Shown here piece by piece: positions 14,465 to 14,818 of a stretch of DNA of 14,818 nucleotides. The notes below the pieces were generated by a model. That model worked only from the letters and a program-made list of their open reading frames with translations, was not told the origin of the DNA and ran no database searches. Each line of letters opens with the position of its first letter. Position 1 is the first letter of the stretch. The stretch is from DATCSE01 sp036568605 (GTDB lineage Bacteria > Pseudomonadota > Gammaproteobacteria > Burkholderiales > Burkholderiaceae_C). The stretch lies in NCBI GenBank assembly GCA_036568605.1, contig DATCSE010000550.1, positions 1 to 14,818 on the forward strand, read 5' to 3'. The position numbers and the translations under genes were made by a program.

Positions 14465-14660
14465 GGTTTCTCCCTGTTTCGGTGGATGTCGGTTGAGATG
14501 AGGCGATGTGCGAGCCGCTGGCGGTTTCGCCGTGACAGGCTCGGCGCACAGTGTCTTGAAGCGCGGCCGCGCCGACCATCGCCATCGCGGGGTGGCACGA
14601 AGGTTCGCCCCCGGAAGCGGGACCGGTGGAGCGGTCATCGCGAACTGGGCTCCGGAAACG
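14465..14660. other. Upstream region of the helix-hairpin-helix gene
   Basis: About 200 bp containing the ribosome site AGGGAGA (14475-14469, minus strand) and presumably the promoter. I see no convincing -10/-35 pair. Open frames crossing it look like GC-bias shadows. Confidence 0.4.
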
Positions 14661-14686
14661 ACAACGCCCCGGCGGTCCGGGGCGTC
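14661..14686 (-). terminator. Hairpin terminator of the gene entering from the right edge
   Basis: A perfect 9-bp stem ACGCCCCGG (14664-14672) / CCGGGGCGT (14677-14685) with a 4-nt loop. On the minus strand it is followed by TGTCGTTTCC, a weak U-tract. It sits 41 bp after the stop of the partial minus-strand gene and shares the ACGCCCCG core with the terminator at 14058-14086. Confidence 0.6.
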
Positions 14687-14726
14687 GTCTCGTTCGAAAC
14701 GCGCCGGGGGCGCGTTCGCGGCAGGC

Positions 14727-14818
14727 TTACGGCTTGGCGCCGCTGGCCGCGTCCGCGGTGGGCTTGGCTGCCTTGGCGTCTTCCTTGGCCTTCTTCTTCG
14801 CGGCCTTCTCTTCGCGAG
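14727..14818 (-). CDS. C-terminal end of a Lys/Ala-rich protein (partial, truncated by window edge)
   Basis: The minus strand is open from the window edge to a TAA at 14729-14727, giving 29 residues that include EEKAAKKKAKEDAKAAKP and end in ASGAKP. The Lys/Ala composition resembles the basic tails of small DNA- or RNA-binding proteins, such as histone H1-like or HhH proteins, and echoes the tail of the adjacent HhH protein. A hairpin terminator downstream on the same strand supports it as a real gene end. The protein cannot be identified from this fragment; a paralogous tandem HhH gene is one possibility. Confidence 0.65.
   Translation of the reverse strand, partial: REEKAAKKKAKEDAKAAKPTADAASGAKP

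Noticed and set aside
12807..14585. 592-codon minus-strand open frame across the patatin and HhH genes
   Set aside because: It is a low-complexity Arg-rich shadow that conflicts with two genes having clear family motifs and signals.
1..14818. Search for CRISPR repeats, tRNA genes, insertion sequence ends, integrases or toxin-antitoxin pairs
   Set aside because: By eye I found no regularly spaced repeats, no cloverleaf-like segments and no transposase or integrase motifs; nearly all of the window is accounted for by ordinary genes.

Overview
The window is about 14.8 kb of very GC-rich, densely coding chromosomal DNA with strong G/C bias at third codon positions. The DnaE, TrhO, GluQ-RS, EgtB and patatin-like proteins all look like those of a betaproteobacterium. 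Burkholderiales (a Rubrivivax/Methylibium/Leptothrix-like lineage) is my best guess, from protein flavour and base composition only. I see no tRNA, rRNA, CRISPR array, insertion sequence or phage gene. It looks like ordinary core and near-core chromosome rather than an island.

Layout, left to right. (1) 1-1404 (+) is the 3' part of an unrecognised gene with an amidotransferase-like (GATase1/ThuA-like) alpha/beta N-terminal half and a helical C-terminal half. (2) 1426-4945 (-) is a compact gene series read right to left: a YhaJ-like LysR regulator, glutamyl-Q tRNA(Asp) synthetase, a small FKBP prolyl isomerase joined to it by an ATGA overlap, and a transglutaminase-like protein with a low-complexity insertion. 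(3) 5082-6282 (+), divergent from the LysR gene, holds a YhaK-like pirin and a YqjF-like DoxX membrane protein. The 136-bp divergent gap has a perfect inverted repeat with T-N11-A architecture, centred about 65 bp before a plausible pirin transcription start. (4) 6363-7067 (+) is a DUF599 membrane protein, convergent with (5) 7086-9211 (-), which holds trhO followed by egtB. (6) 9277-14057 (+) is dnaE followed at once by a patatin-like lipase. (7) 14105-14818 (-) is a small secreted helix-hairpin-helix (ComEA-like) protein and the C-terminal end of a Lys/Ala-rich protein, each followed by a GC-rich hairpin terminator.

How the genes fit together. The LysR, pirin and DoxX genes resemble the E. 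coli YhaJ/YhaK/YqjF set (a quinone/aromatic-compound responsive LysR, a bicupin and a DoxX protein), which in E. coli is not a single locus; here all three are contiguous. trhO (tRNA U34 hydroxylation) and gluQ (tRNA(Asp) queuosine glutamylation) are two wobble-base tRNA modification enzymes in separate operons. EgtB suggests ergothioneine-type sulfoxide chemistry, but its usual partner EgtD is not in the window.

The most interesting non-coding signals are the LysR operator and the 65-bp trhO/dnaE gap. In that gap two back-to-back TAAAAT boxes each sit exactly 7 nt from a start codon with no Shine-Dalgarno sequence, which suggests divergent leaderless transcripts. I found no clearly undescribed multi-gene system such as a defence island.
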